Shown piece after piece: positions 8,811 through 17,935 of a stretch of 64,000 bases of DNA (its first letter is position 1; the number at the start of each line of letters is the position of its first letter). A program made the translations under genes and the position numbers. The stretch covers positions 2,719,501 to 2,783,500 of the forward strand of contig NC_010337.2 of assembly GCF_000019165.1 (NCBI RefSeq), written 5' to 3'. The notes under the pieces were generated by a model. It was given only the letters and a program-made list of their open reading frames with translations, made no database searches and was not told where the DNA came from. This DNA comes from Heliomicrobium modesticaldum Ice1. Lineage in GTDB: Bacteria; Bacillota; Desulfitobacteriia; Heliobacteriales; Heliobacteriaceae.

Positions 8811-9362
8811 TTAAGCGGCGTTCAAGGCTTCCTCGATCGCCTGAAAGCCGACGGCAATCGCCTTCTTGTTCATCTCCTCGGTCCCTTTCGGGATGCGGGA
8901 AAGGACAGCTTTTTCGAGGGCTTCCCGAGAGACGACGCCCGTCAGGCCGACGATAACCGCCAGGGCGACGATATTGGCCACCACTTCGCGACCCACGTCC
9001 TGGCGGGCCAGACGGCTGATATCGATCCGATAGACCTTTCCCTTCGCAGGCTCGCAGTTCTTGACATAAGTGCTGTCGAGGATGACGATGCCGTCTTCCT
9101 TGACCTCATCGATGTACTTCTTGGCCGCTTCCGGACTCATGGCCAGCAGCAGGTCAGCCTCCTTGACCTTCATGTAGTCAATCCGGTCACCGGAAATGAT
9201 GACCTCGGCTTTGGAGGAACCTCCACGGGACTCAGGACCATAGCTCTGGGATTGAACAGCGTTCTTCCCATCTAAAATGGCCGCTTCGGCCAGAATGATC
9301 CCGCCGGTGATCAGACCTTGCCCGCCGGTGCCGCCCAGTCGGATTTCCCAACTATCACGCAT
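8811..9362 (-). CDS. korC: 2-oxoacid:ferredoxin oxidoreductase, gamma subunit (probably 2-oxoglutarate)
   Basis: 183 aa. It carries the gamma-domain signatures RLGGTGGQGLITGGIILAEA, QSYGPESRGGSSKAEVIIS and LLLAMSPEAAKKY. It completes the CoA-acylating oxidation of a 2-oxoacid together with KorA, KorB and KorD, reducing ferredoxin. Its ATG overlaps the end of korB by 8 nt, so the two are translationally coupled. Assignment to 2-oxoglutarate rather than branched-chain or pyruvate substrates rests on subunit layout and is an inference. Confidence 0.88.
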   Translation of the reverse strand: MRDSWEIRLGGTGGQGLITGGIILAEAAILDGKNAVQSQSYGPESRGGSSKAEVIISGDRIDYMKVKEADLLLAMSPEAAKKYIDEVKEDGIVILDSTYVKNCEPAKGKVYRIDISRLARQDVGREVVANIVALAVIVGLTGVVSREALEKAVLSRIPKGTEEMNKKAIAVGFQAIEEALNAA

Positions 9363-10182
9363 TGCTGTTGGCCTCCTTAAATCTGTTGATGATTTTTTCG
9401 TACTGCTCCGTATACTCTGGAGCCGGTACGTGGTGGAGGATGCCCGTCAGGATCTTGCCTTCTCTTTTTTCCGGGGGCAGCCGGTCGGCCGCCTCCTTAG
9501 GCAGGCAATGGTCTTTCTGCCACTTGAGCATATCGGCAGCGCTGCCCTGCTTGTTCTTGCGGCCGTAGTAGATGGGGCAGGCGGCGAGCGCCTCCACGAA
9601 GGAGAAGCCTTTATTCGTGATGCCGGCGTAAATGATGTCGGTCAATTGGCGCGTGTGGAAGGAATTGCCGCGGGCCACATAGGTGGCGCCGGCGCCGATG
9701 GCCAGGTTGCAGATGTCGAAGGGGCGCTCGATATTCCCGTAAGGAGCGGTGGTCCCTTTTGCCCCGATGGGGCTCATCGGTGAATACTGCCCGCCGGTCA
9801 TGCCGTAGATGCTGTTGTTAAAGAGGATCACGTTTAAGTTGATGTTGCGCCGGGCAGCGTGAATGAAGTGGTTGCCGCCGATAGAAGCGCAGTCGCCGTC
9901 ACCGGTGATGACGAAAACGTGCAATTCCGGATTGGCCATTTTAACGCCGGTAGCGAAGGCGATGGCGCGGCCATGAGTGGTATGAAGGGTATCGAAGTTC
10001 AGGTATCCCGTTGCCCGGGAGGAGCAACCGATGCCGGAGACGATGACCGTTTTATCCTGATCGAGGCCGGCCTTCTGGATGGCTTCCACGATTGACTTGA
10101 CGATGATGCCGTTGGAGCAACCGGGACACCAGATATGAGGGAGTCGGTTGGTGCGGAAATACTGTTCGATTTCGGCAAACAC
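9355..10182 (-). CDS. korB: 2-oxoacid:ferredoxin oxidoreductase, beta (TPP-binding) subunit
   Basis: 275 aa. Signatures are HIWCPGCSNGIIV (cluster and TPP region), VSGIGCSSRATGYL, THGRAIAFATGVKMANP, the Mg/TPP motif GDGDCASIGGNH and NNSIYGMTGGQ. Start is GTG at 10182 with only a weak AGGTA in front. The gene is separated from korA by a 2-kb mobile element, which is unusual because korA and korB normally adjoin or overlap; the weak ribosome site may reflect loss of an earlier coupling. Transcription from the korD side would have to run through the element. Confidence 0.9.
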   Translation of the reverse strand: MFAEIEQYFRTNRLPHIWCPGCSNGIIVKSIVEAIQKAGLDQDKTVIVSGIGCSSRATGYLNFDTLHTTHGRAIAFATGVKMANPELHVFVITGDGDCASIGGNHFIHAARRNINLNVILFNNSIYGMTGGQYSPMSPIGAKGTTAPYGNIERPFDICNLAIGAGATYVARGNSFHTRQLTDIIYAGITNKGFSFVEALAACPIYYGRKNKQGSAADMLKWQKDHCLPKEAADRLPPEKREGKILTGILHHVPAPEYTEQYEKIINRFKEANSNA

Positions 10183-10200
10183 TTATAGTACCTGGTTTCC

Positions 10201-10214
10201 AAAACCGTAACAAA
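10201..10214 (+). repeat. Inverted repeat, korB-side element boundary
   Basis: AAAACCGTAACAAA. Its near-exact reverse complement occurs at the korA-side boundary. Confidence 0.55.
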
Positions 10215-10452
10215 CTGACTTTGCTTTGGTTTTGACACGCTGGCGACTACCCCAGCGCGGGAGATCTCACAGGATTCGATCCCCTCGGATACAAGCCATC
10301 ACTTGTACATCACGGGATATTGCTATCGCCTCGAATGCCGTGGCATCCGAGGCCGCCGCAATGAGGGGTGTTACCCCATCCGTAAAGAAACACCTTCGTC
10401 TTCGCCTTTCACCGCGTGTACGAAGACGATTATGTACGTTACGCTACAAGTT
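10201..10452 (-). ncRNA. Candidate omega-RNA / right-end region of the TnpB element
   Basis: The 250 nt between the tnpB stop and korB hold no gene but at least five hairpins: 10397-10404 with 10421-10428 (CGTCTTCG/CGAAGACG), GGGGT-GTT-ACCCC at 10365-10377, a long stem at 10328-10353 (GCCTCGAATGCC/GGCATCCGAGGC), TACAAG/CTTGTA at 10290-10307 and CGCTGG/CCCAGCG at 10239-10258. In IS605 and IS607 elements the guide RNA used by TnpB comes from exactly this position, the tnpB 3' end up to the right end, with the guide read from the flanking DNA. That would place the guide in the korB leader. Structure is seen; the RNA role is inferred. Confidence 0.6.
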
Positions 10453-11904
10453 CTAGGTTAGTCCGAGGATCTCTTTCCGGTGTGACCGCCAAAACTCAGG
10501 CGTTACACTTCCTTTCGTGATGATTTTCGCTTCTTTTTCGATCCGCTGATGGATCATGGCCCATCGTTTCCATTCGGTAGACGGACTTTTCGTCGGAAGG
10601 AGTTTTTCCCGCAAGAGCCTCGGGACTTTTTCTTTCATCCCATAGGCCCTTCGGGCAATGACCAAGGCCGCGCCGTGGTGAACGTCCAGACCATACTGGT
10701 GGGTATACTTGTACAAGCCGATCTTCGACGTAAAGGCGGGCTTCACTTTCGTATACTCGATCCCGTTTCGAATACAGGCCCTTTCCAGCATCGTGAGCAT
10801 TTGGCGATAGATGAAGTTGTGCCGGATGCGCGAGAATTTACGCTGGCTATCTTGGTCGTGTTCGAACTTCAAGTCCTCAAAGGCCACGCCGCATTGGCGA
10901 TCCTTCGCGTATTGAATGACCTCCTTGACCATCTCGCCAATCAGATTTTCTCGTCGATTGGATCGGGCATAGGTCAGTTCATGCCGGGCGATAGCGGTGT
11001 GATGGCGGTAGTTTCCGGTGCGGTCGATATGGGTGAGGGCAAAACCGTCCGGGTTCGTATCGATGCCGACGAGGCCCGCATGCCCTTTGTATTCGACCTT
11101 GTAGGCCCGAACCGCCGCTTCGTCAAAGGTCACATGCACATAGTAGCGGCCCTTTCGCCGAAGGATTTCAACCTGGTAGGCGTCGCCCGTGTGGAGGTAG
11201 TCGATCAGCATCTGGCGGTAGTTGCGCCCGTTGACCCTTCCGGTCTTCTTCGACTTCTTTTGGGCGATGTAAAGGGGAACGGTGACTTTCACCGAACGAC
11301 CGGACGGGGTTTTGGCGAGGGTGCTGATCTCCAAGAAAAGTTTCTCGTCGTGATAGAGGATGCGAAGGTTCGGATTGCCCTTCTTGGTTTTATCGCCGCG
11401 AGCGTAGACGCGATTGGAGCGTTTGTCCCGCCACTTTTCGATGGAAATGGTTCCGGCACAACGCTGATGGAAGGTTTTCTTGCCGCCAAAGACGACTGGA
11501 GGAATCGTATTCGCGGTGATAAACTGTTGATAATAATCTCGTTTTCGCTGACGCTTGGCGAGCTTGGAAAGAAGGGCCTTGCGTTTTTTTTCGGACTTCA
11601 CATGCTTGAGTTTTTTCTCGACGGCTTCGGCTTTTTTAGCATAATTCTTCACGTACTCGGGGAGAAGTTTTCGTTGGGAAATAAGTGTTTGGCGGGCGTC
11701 TTCCACGGCGTCCTTGGCTTGGCGGATGTTGAGGCCGTAGCGAGAAGCCACATCCTTTTCGATGTCGCCGACGCTCATCGAGCCTTCGATCAGCCGTTGA
11801 AAGCTGTAGCGAATGGCCGATGAAAAGATCCGCATCAAATCGTCTACGGCGGTTTTTGCTTCATCCGAGAGAGCCAGAATCTCGCCGCGAGCGGTGATTT
11901 TCAT
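10453..11904 (-). CDS. tnpB: TnpB-family RNA-guided nuclease-like protein, no zinc ribbon
   Basis: 483 aa. The RuvC-like residues appear intact: Asp282 in VGIDTNPDG, Glu343 in VAFEDLKF and Asp407 in YGLDVHHGAALVIARRA. The N-terminal part is basic and helical with a coiled-coil-like stretch at 85-125. The CxxC...CxxC zinc ribbon normally present between RuvC-II and RuvC-III is absent; instead there is KPAFTSKIGLYKYTHQYGLD. This variant is usually annotated as TnpB-related accessory protein. The ATG overlaps the stop of the recombinase remnant (ATGA), the usual tnpA-tnpB arrangement in IS607 elements. Confidence 0.85.
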   Translation of the reverse strand: MKITARGEILALSDEAKTAVDDLMRIFSSAIRYSFQRLIEGSMSVGDIEKDVASRYGLNIRQAKDAVEDARQTLISQRKLLPEYVKNYAKKAEAVEKKLKHVKSEKKRKALLSKLAKRQRKRDYYQQFITANTIPPVVFGGKKTFHQRCAGTISIEKWRDKRSNRVYARGDKTKKGNPNLRILYHDEKLFLEISTLAKTPSGRSVKVTVPLYIAQKKSKKTGRVNGRNYRQMLIDYLHTGDAYQVEILRRKGRYYVHVTFDEAAVRAYKVEYKGHAGLVGIDTNPDGFALTHIDRTGNYRHHTAIARHELTYARSNRRENLIGEMVKEVIQYAKDRQCGVAFEDLKFEHDQDSQRKFSRIRHNFIYRQMLTMLERACIRNGIEYTKVKPAFTSKIGLYKYTHQYGLDVHHGAALVIARRAYGMKEKVPRLLREKLLPTKSPSTEWKRWAMIHQRIEKEAKIITKGSVTPEFWRSHRKEILGLT

Positions 11905-12093
11905 TCCCGCACACCCTCTTTTTGCAATTGATCAAGGGTTTGTTTGATCTTTCGCCCGCCTCGTGCGCCATAGATCCAGGCGCTAAAGCCCGTGATGATG
12001 GAGACCAAGTCTTCTACCATTTCTTCATTCAGTTCAGTGGGGGGTAACGCCGAGCATTAGACTGGCTTTGGAAATAGAAACCGATGGATTCAT
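11901..12093 (-). pseudogene. IS607-type serine recombinase TnpA, internally deleted
   Basis: Starts at ATG 12093 behind GGAGG and encodes SVSISKASLMLGVTPH, the beginning of the MerR-like helix-turn-helix of IS607 recombinases, then meets a stop. In the next frame, up to the tnpB overlap, the sequence reads EEMVEDLVSIITGFSAWIYGARGG..., which matches the C-terminal end of the same family. About 400 nt that should encode the rest of the HTH and the catalytic serine domain are missing, and the junction is out of frame. Translation may still matter for coupling to tnpB. Confidence 0.75.
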
Positions 12094-12168
12094 GGATAAA
12101 GACCTCCGTGCTATCCTCTTCACGAAGTTAGACGAATAGTCTGAACAAAAAGTTCCGATTTTATCCAT

Positions 12169-12182
12169 TTTGTTACGATTTT
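12169..12182 (-). repeat. Inverted repeat, korA-side element boundary
   Basis: Minus strand AAAATCGTAACAAA, matching AAAACCGTAACAAA at the other boundary at 13 of 14 positions. Its first bases overlap the korA stop codon. Confidence 0.55.
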
Positions 12183-13326
12183 AGAAGAGCTGTTTAACCT
12201 CCTCGACCTTCTCCCGGATGGTGTCGGGAGCGATCATTTCTCCATCAGCCCGGCAGACGCCATAGACGGGTACCTGCCCTTCCACAGCGCTCTTGACCAC
12301 ATCCAGCATCTGGCCAAGGTTCATCTCCGCCACGACGATGGCCCGGGCGCCTTCGGCGACACGCCGGACGGCGTCCACCGGGAAGGGCCAGAGGGTGATC
12401 AGGCGCAAAAGGCCAACCCGCAACCCTTGGGAGCGCGCTTCCCGCACAACATGGGCCGCTGAACGGGACACACAGCCGTACGCGATGATGACGACATCGG
12501 CGTCTTCTGTCTCGATCTCTTCCACCATGATGATCTCGTCGAGACCGCGCTCGACCTTGCGGTGCAAACGCTCCAAATGGGCGCCGACGACGGAGGAACT
12601 GTTGGAGGGGAACCCTGTCTCGTCATGGAGCAAGCCGGTCACGTGGAAGCGGTATCCTTCGCCGAAATTAGCCATAGGCGGAACGAGTGTATCATCAACA
12701 GGGGCATAGGCAACATACTGTCCGGGCGGAAGGTCGGTCTTTTTCCGTTCCAACACTTCTAATTCGCCGGGGGCTGGAATGACCATCCGTTCCCGCATGT
12801 GACCGATGACCTCATCAAGCATGAACAGGACAGGGATACGAAAGCGTTCGGACAGATTGAAGGCCTTTACCGTCAGGTTGAAGCATTCCTGCACCGAGTT
12901 GGGGCAGATGGCGATGACAGGATGGTCGCCGTGGGTCCCCCAGCGGGCTTGCATCACGTCACCCTGGGAGGGCGCCGTCGGTCCGCCCGTGGAAGGACCG
13001 AGCCGTTGAACGTCGACGACAACGCAAGGGACCTCTGCGAGGATGCCGTAGCCCAGGTTTTCCTGCTTGAGGGAGAAACCAGGACCGGAGGTGGCCGTCA
13101 TGGACTTGACACCGGTCAGGGCGCCGCCGATGATGGCGGCCATGCTCGCGATCTCATCTTCCATCTGGATGAAACGCCCCCCTACCTGGGGCAGCCGTTC
13201 CGCCAGAATCTCCGCGATTTCTGTCGACGGGGTGATAGGATAACCGGCGTAAAATCGGAGGCCAGCATAAATGGCGCCTTCGGCGCAGGCCTGGTTGCCC
13301 TGCATCAAGCGGACCTTGTTGGACAT
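12181..13326 (-). CDS. korA: 2-oxoacid:ferredoxin oxidoreductase, alpha subunit
   Basis: 381 aa from ATG 13326; a TTG at 13335 overlapping the korD stop is a possible alternative, and GGGGGG near the end of korD could serve either. Signatures are QGNQACAEGAIYAGLRFYAGYPITPSTEIAE, FIQMEDEIASMAAIIGGALTG, TATSGPGFSLKQENLGYG and the C-terminal LITLWPFP...VVAEMNLGQ. It supplies the pyrimidine-binding and domain II part of the heterotetramer. The stop codon overlaps the inverted repeat at the mobile-element boundary, so its last codon may have been changed by the insertion. Confidence 0.92.
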   Translation of the reverse strand: MSNKVRLMQGNQACAEGAIYAGLRFYAGYPITPSTEIAEILAERLPQVGGRFIQMEDEIASMAAIIGGALTGVKSMTATSGPGFSLKQENLGYGILAEVPCVVVDVQRLGPSTGGPTAPSQGDVMQARWGTHGDHPVIAICPNSVQECFNLTVKAFNLSERFRIPVLFMLDEVIGHMRERMVIPAPGELEVLERKKTDLPPGQYVAYAPVDDTLVPPMANFGEGYRFHVTGLLHDETGFPSNSSSVVGAHLERLHRKVERGLDEIIMVEEIETEDADVVIIAYGCVSRSAAHVVREARSQGLRVGLLRLITLWPFPVDAVRRVAEGARAIVVAEMNLGQMLDVVKSAVEGQVPVYGVCRADGEMIAPDTIREKVEEVKQLF

Positions 13327-13331
13327 GGCGG

Positions 13332-13547
13332 TCAAGCTTTCTTCCCCCCTGCGACGGAAATGGCGAAATCGGGACAATGATTTTCACAGATCTTGCACTT
13401 GGTACATTTTTTCGGTTGGACGAGGGTGGCTTTTCCCATTTCGTCAGCGCCCAACACTTTGGTAGGACAAAGGTTGTAACAAATCCCGCAGGCCTTGCAC
13501 CAGGCAAGATTGATCTGAACGGGCGCCTGTTCGACGGCGGATGACAT
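13332..13547 (-). CDS. korD: 2-oxoacid:ferredoxin oxidoreductase, delta subunit (2[4Fe-4S] ferredoxin-like)
   Basis: 71 aa with two complete cluster motifs, CKACGICYNLCP (Cys17-27) and CTKCKICENHCP (Cys48-58). As the first gene of the kor operon it is the electron-transfer subunit. GAGGTGAT precedes the ATG, and its stop lies 5 nt from korA. A strong promoter-like sequence lies about 95-120 nt upstream. Confidence 0.92.
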   Translation of the reverse strand: MSSAVEQAPVQINLAWCKACGICYNLCPTKVLGADEMGKATLVQPKKCTKCKICENHCPDFAISVAGGKKA

Positions 13548-13640
13548 CGCATCACCTCATGCATTACTGCCAGAGCAAATTTCTTGCTTTGTAATCTTTT
13601 CCTGGAGAATTCAGAATTTTTCGTCGTGTTTCATATGCTC

Positions 13641-13670
13641 ATTGTAGTCCATGGCAAGAACAACTGTCAA
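13641..13670 (-). promoter_or_regulatory. SigmaA-type promoter for korDABC
   Basis: On the minus strand TTGACA (13670-13665), an 18-nt spacer and TACAAT (13646-13641). Five of six -10 bases and all -35 bases match the vegetative consensus. The next gene downstream is korD. Confidence 0.65.
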
Positions 13671-13824
13671 TTTAAGTGAAACTATATATTTTCTCGTTTG
13701 CAGCAATGTTAGCTTAAAAGACCAAGGGTTCTGCCCGCGGCTGACGTTAAGGAATAGCATTTTGTCGTTCAAGAAAGAAAAGACCACCCCCGGCGGCGGG
13801 AAGCAGTCGCAGAAGACAGATTTG

Positions 13825-16800
13825 TCACTCGGCGTACCGAATTTCTCCTTCGTCGGGAGGTATCCATCGCTTCAGGATCTCTCGCAACGTTTCAGGACGG
13901 ATCGGCTTGGCCGTATAGTCGTCCATGCCAGCGGCTAGACAACGTTCGCGGTTCCCTTGCATGGCGTTGGCCGTCATGGCGATGATGGGCAGATGGCGCC
14001 CGCCTTCGGCCTCGGCGCGCCGGATGGCCTGAGCCGCCTCATAGCCGTCCATGTCGGGCATCTGACAATCCATCAATACCAGGGAAAAGGGATGGCGCGC
14101 CACCGCTTCGACCGCCTCCCGGCCTGTAGACACGCAATACCCCTGATAGCCGAGCTGTTTCAACAGCAACAGGAGCAGTTTCTGATTGGAGCGGTTGTCC
14201 TCGACGACGAGGATTTCGCCTCCATCAAGTCGGGATAGGTCTGCTTGGGAATCGCCGGGCCTTGGCGGCATGGCCCTGTTCGCCGGTAGTGCGCCGGACT
14301 TCGCTGGCATGTCCTCAGTTGTCGGCAACGGGACCGCCTCTGTCGTCATCTGGGCGCCGCGCTTCACTGCAAGCGCCTCAGCTTTCCGATTCTCTACCGC
14401 TTCCTCGGTCGATAGGCGGGCCAGGCAGGCCGCCAATTGGGAGCTTTTTACCGGTTTGAAAAGATAAGCCGAGAATCCGGCACGCAGCGCCTCTTCTCCT
14501 CGCCCCCGACCGTCGATGGCGATCAGCAGGATCAATTTCGACGCCGGGATACCTTCCAACATCCAGCGGAGGTCACCCATTGAGCTGTCCAGCGGCAGCG
14601 CATCGTCGATGATGATGAAGTCAAAGGGCGCCTGCGCCGCCGCAGCAACAGCGCGCGCCGCCTCGTCTGCGCTGCCGACGCAGCGGCAATAGAGACCCCA
14701 GGCTTGGCCGTAGCGGGCTGTCGTAACGCCGGTTCCGCCGCCAGCGAGAACAAGCATTCTTTTTCCTTTGATCGCGTCAGGCGGCGGCGCCGGTTTCGCC
14801 ACGGCAGTGAAAGGGACGGTAAACCAGAAGGTCGATCCACGCCCGAACTCGCTTTCCACGCCGATCTCGCCACCCATCAGCTCGATGATGCGGCGGGAAA
14901 TGGACAGGCCCAGGCCAGTTCCGCCATACTTGCGCGTCGTCGAGCCGTCGGCCTGGGTGAAGGGCTGAAAAAGGCGCTGCCGAGCCACAGGCGATAAGCC
15001 GATACCTGTGTCGATGACTTCAAAACGCAGGCGGAGCAGACTGACACCTGGCGGATCGTCAGGGGTGATCAGGATTGTCACGCCGCCCTGTTCCGTAAAC
15101 TTGACGGCATTGCCCCCCAGATTGAGGAGGACTTGGCGCAACCGCCCCTCGTCTCCCCGCAGGACAGCGGGGATGGCGGGATCGATGAAGGTGCTCAGGG
15201 CCAACCCCCTTTTTCTCGCCCCGACCGAAAGCATGTCGGCGATCGTTTCGACCGTATCGACCAGGCGAAACTCTGTCTCATCGATAGTCATCTTACCGGC
15301 TTCGAGCTTGGAAAAGTCGAGGATGTCGTTGATGATCCGGAGCAACCCCTCCGCCGATTCGCGAACGATGACGGCAAAATCGCGCTGCTGTGCATCGAGG
15401 TCCGTTTCCAGCAGGAGTTCGTTCATCCCCATGATGGCGTTCATGGGGGTGCGGATCTCATGGCTCATGTTGGCCACAAACTCCGATTTCAGCCGAGAAG
15501 CCTCTAATGCCTGATCGCGCGTTCGCGCCAGTTCATCTTGCACCCGCTTGCGCTCGATAAATTCGCCGATGCCGGCAGCCATGGCGGCCAGAATCGTCTT
15601 GTCGTAGTCGGTCCAGCGGCGCTCCCGGCTGCAGTCGTCAAAACCGATGAATCCCCAGCAGATCCCGCCAGCGAAGATGGGCACCGCCAAAAAGGACTGT
15701 ATCCCCAGCGGAAGAAACAGCTGCCGCTCCGCTTCCGAATAGGTCCGGCAGGTTCCGCTGACCGGCTGCCCGGTGCAAAAGGCGGCATACCAGTCGTTGA
15801 GGCCGTGCTCGTCATAAGAGAAGTTCTGCAAATCCTGATTGTCGATCAGTGGTGGGATCGAGTCTCTCGTCCACTCGAAACGCTGGCTGATCGCCCAGCC
15901 CTCTGCGCAGGGATGGCGATGATGCTCAAAAATATAGATACGATCGGCCCCTGCCGCTTGACCCAGGCTGGCAAGGGCCGCCTGGATGGCTTCATTATAA
16001 TCGCTGACGGTCAGCAGCCGCTGCAAACCATCAGCGACCCCTTGCACGAGCACCCCCTGCTCCCGCACTTTTTCCGCCGACCGGCGGGTCGACCACCAGG
16101 CTCTGAAAAAGATCTGGACGACCCAGAACAAGGCCAAGATGGTGATGATAGCCACCATGCGATAACTGGCGATGGCAAACCGCCAGAGGCGGTCGCTCAC
16201 GTCCATCCCAAAAACAGCCACGATCCGATCGGATTCGGGATCGCGGATGACGGCATGACCGGATACCCAGGTGCCCCAGTCGTCTTCAAGGGGCCCTTCG
16301 ACAAAAGCCTCACCGGTTGAGAAGATCCCCTGCAACTCGGCCGAGGCGTCGTCATAGCTTTCGCCGGGAGGAGAGTAGTCATCAGAGCTTTCCGGTTCTG
16401 AATCGAGATAAAAAAAGACACCTTTTTCGTTTTGTCCCAAAAGATAGACAAAACGAGCGTCCTCGTTCGCCGCCCGCATGGCCACAAGCCGCTCCCGCAG
16501 GCGCAGGTAATCGGGGTTGACCAGATCGGCCGCTGTCCCGGAGAGACGGGTGATCATATTCCCGTCGATGGCGGCTGCCGCCGTTTTCGCCCGCGTCAAA
16601 AGACTCCAGCGGGCATGGTTTTCACCGGCCTGACCGGCCAGTTCCGTCGCCGTCCACCCGATCAGGAGCAGCAGGAAGAAGGCTCCGATAGGACGCCACC
16701 AGGCCATTTTTTCAGATGGAGGAAGGTAGCGGCGCTCCCGCTCATCAACCAAACGGGCATAACGCCAGAGAAAAAAGACAGTTCCTATGGCCGGCATCAA

Positions 16801-17427
16801 CTGCAGCGCCGCTACCGGCACGCCGGCCACATGGACCAGGGCAGGAGCGACCGTTGCCGGCGCTTCCGGCTGATCGGCGGCAAAAAAAGCCGCCATCGCT
16901 AATGCAGCCGCAAGGGCCTGTAAAACCAGGCAGGCCGAGGCGCCGATAAGGGCATTGCCCGATCGCCGGTCCTCAAGCCGGGCGTAGCGTCCTATCGACC
17001 AGGCAACTCCCGCCCAAGATAGGAAGCCTAAACCGTATCGGACCGCCACGTTCAGGCCGGATAAGCCGGCGGCCATAGCGGCCCCACCGGCTCCCGCGAA
17101 CAAGGCGAAGGCCAAAAAACCGACAGCACCGCCGGCGTCCTTTTCTTCTGCCAATCCGCTCTTCGCTAACAGGGCAAGCGATACGAAGGCGACTGCGATC
17201 AACAGCAACCGCAAAATAGCAAAAAAAGTGCCATCGCCGAAACTCCAGGCGATCAGATCGAGCCAGGCGGAAAGTCCAAGGAATAATCCGTACAGTCTCA
17301 AATAGCTCCATGAAAAAAGCCGGTTTTCACTTTGGCGAAGGATTCCCGCAACAGATACCAGCACGATCAGGCTAAGACCATAGACAAAAAGGATGTAATC
17401 CAGTTCACGCGCAAAAAATGGCGTCAT
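13825..17427 (-). CDS. Hybrid sensor histidine kinase with 7TM-like region, Cache-like sensor, GAF and two receivers
   Basis: 1200 aa. About seven to eight membrane helices fill residues 1-215, then a TM-flanked extracytoplasmic domain (about 265-410) of Cache type, a GAF domain (about 450-610), the dimerisation box [15 protein letters not shown] with phospho-accepting His656, an ATPase domain ([25 protein letters not shown]), and two receivers. The first receiver keeps its Asp (IIIDDALP) but has VLAGGG instead of the usual acidic pair; the second is canonical with Asp1120 in [20 protein letters not shown] precedes the ATG. It ends in a receiver, so phosphate must pass to an Hpt protein, and one is encoded just upstream. 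No output regulator is present. Confidence 0.9.
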   Translation of the reverse strand: MTPFFARELDYILFVYGLSLIVLVSVAGILRQSENRLFSWSYLRLYGLFLGLSAWLDLIAWSFGDGTFFAILRLLLIAVAFVSLALLAKSGLAEEKDAGGAVGFLAFALFAGAGGAAMAAGLSGLNVAVRYGLGFLSWAGVAWSIGRYARLEDRRSGNALIGASACLVLQALAAALAMAAFFAADQPEAPATVAPALVHVAGVPVAALQLMPAIGTVFFLWRYARLVDERERRYLPPSEKMAWWRPIGAFFLLLLIGWTATELAGQAGENHARWSLLTRAKTAAAAIDGNMITRLSGTAADLVNPDYLRLRERLVAMRAANEDARFVYLLGQNEKGVFFYLDSEPESSDDYSPPGESYDDASAELQGIFSTGEAFVEGPLEDDWGTWVSGHAVIRDPESDRIVAVFGMDVSDRLWRFAIASYRMVAIITILALFWVVQIFFRAWWSTRRSAEKVREQGVLVQGVADGLQRLLTVSDYNEAIQAALASLGQAAGADRIYIFEHHRHPCAEGWAISQRFEWTRDSIPPLIDNQDLQNFSYDEHGLNDWYAAFCTGQPVSGTCRTYSEAERQLFLPLGIQSFLAVPIFAGGICWGFIGFDDCSRERRWTDYDKTILAAMAAGIGEFIERKRVQDELARTRDQALEASRLKSEFVANMSHEIRTPMNAIMGMNELLLETDLDAQQRDFAVIVRESAEGLLRIINDILDFSKLEAGKMTIDETEFRLVDTVETIADMLSVGARKRGLALSTFIDPAIPAVLRGDEGRLRQVLLNLGGNAVKFTEQGGVTILITPDDPPGVSLLRLRFEVIDTGIGLSPVARQRLFQPFTQADGSTTRKYGGTGLGLSISRRIIELMGGEIGVESEFGRGSTFWFTVPFTAVAKPAPPPDAIKGKRMLVLAGGGTGVTTARYGQAWGLYCRCVGSADEAARAVAAAAQAPFDFIIIDDALPLDSSMGDLRWMLEGIPASKLILLIAIDGRGRGEEALRAGFSAYLFKPVKSSQLAACLARLSTEEAVENRKAEALAVKRGAQMTTEAVPLPTTEDMPAKSGALPANRAMPPRPGDSQADLSRLDGGEILVVEDNRSNQKLLLLLLKQLGYQGYCVSTGREAVEAVARHPFSLVLMDCQMPDMDGYEAAQAIRRAEAEGGRHLPIIAMTANAMQGNRERCLAAGMDDYTAKPIRPETLREILKRWIPPDEGEIRYAE

Positions 17428-17577
17428 GCTGGAACCCGCCTTTCGGGAACACAGATAGAGGGATCAAATCTTACTTCTATGGTAACACATTGCCGCGTCT
17501 TTTTCATTGTATCTGACGCCTGCGCTTCGATAATTCCCTCCGATAATTCCTATTGAGGCGAAGGGCAGCGGTACTTC

Positions 17578-17901
17578 TTACAGGTCAACAAGGGCTTTGA
17601 TCCGGGCCAGTTCACCCCGAAGATTGGGGAGTTCCCGGCAGATTTGCTCGAGATCACCTGAAAGGGCGCAGGCCTCCAAAGACCTTGCCATCTCGCCCAC
17701 ATCGTCTACACGAAAATTGAAAGCCGAACCTTTCAGGTCATGCAAAAGGGCTTTCAGTGCCTTCCCATCCCCGTTAGGCAACGCCTCATCGATGCCGGCC
17801 AGTGTGTTCTCTGCCTCTTCAAAAAAAATCGCCAGCGCCTCCCGGAACTCTTCCGGTGTCAGCATCAGAGAGGCAGCTGCTTCTGATAGCACAAAACTCA
17901 T
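17578..17901 (-). CDS. Stand-alone histidine phosphotransfer (Hpt) protein
   Basis: 107 aa, all-helical. The phosphotransfer motif is HDLKGSAFNF, about residues 54-63, with acidic and small residues spaced as in Hpt domains (EEAENTLAGIDEAL before it, MARSLEACALSGD after it). AGGAGATAGGG lies before the ATG. It is transcribed just ahead of the hybrid kinase (150 nt gap) and 34 nt behind the DUF2334 gene, so it is the likely relay partner of that kinase. The final response regulator is not encoded nearby. Confidence 0.85.
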   Translation of the reverse strand: MSFVLSEAAASLMLTPEEFREALAIFFEEAENTLAGIDEALPNGDGKALKALLHDLKGSAFNFRVDDVGEMARSLEACALSGDLEQICRELPNLRGELARIKALVDL

Positions 17902-17935
17902 CTTCCCTATCTCCTTTTACTTCTATCTCCTTTTG

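Larger units (their letters stand above)
10201..12182 (-). mobile_element. IS607-type element with TnpB, inserted between korA and korB
   Basis: The 2-kb insert contains, in minus-strand order, the remnant of an IS607-type serine recombinase, an overlapping tnpB, and a 250-nt structured tail. The boundaries are placed at an inverted repeat of the form AAAAYCGTAACAAA, 13 of 14 positions matching (10201-10214 and 12169-12182). All genes in it run in the same direction as the host operon. The recombinase is deleted internally, so the copy should be unable to move without help from another copy. Precise ends are inferred, not proven. Confidence 0.7.

Noticed and set aside
10549-11823. Plus-strand 424-codon open frame
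   Set aside because: Mirror of tnpB in GC-rich sequence; no motif, and tnpB has its catalytic residues and overlap with tnpA.
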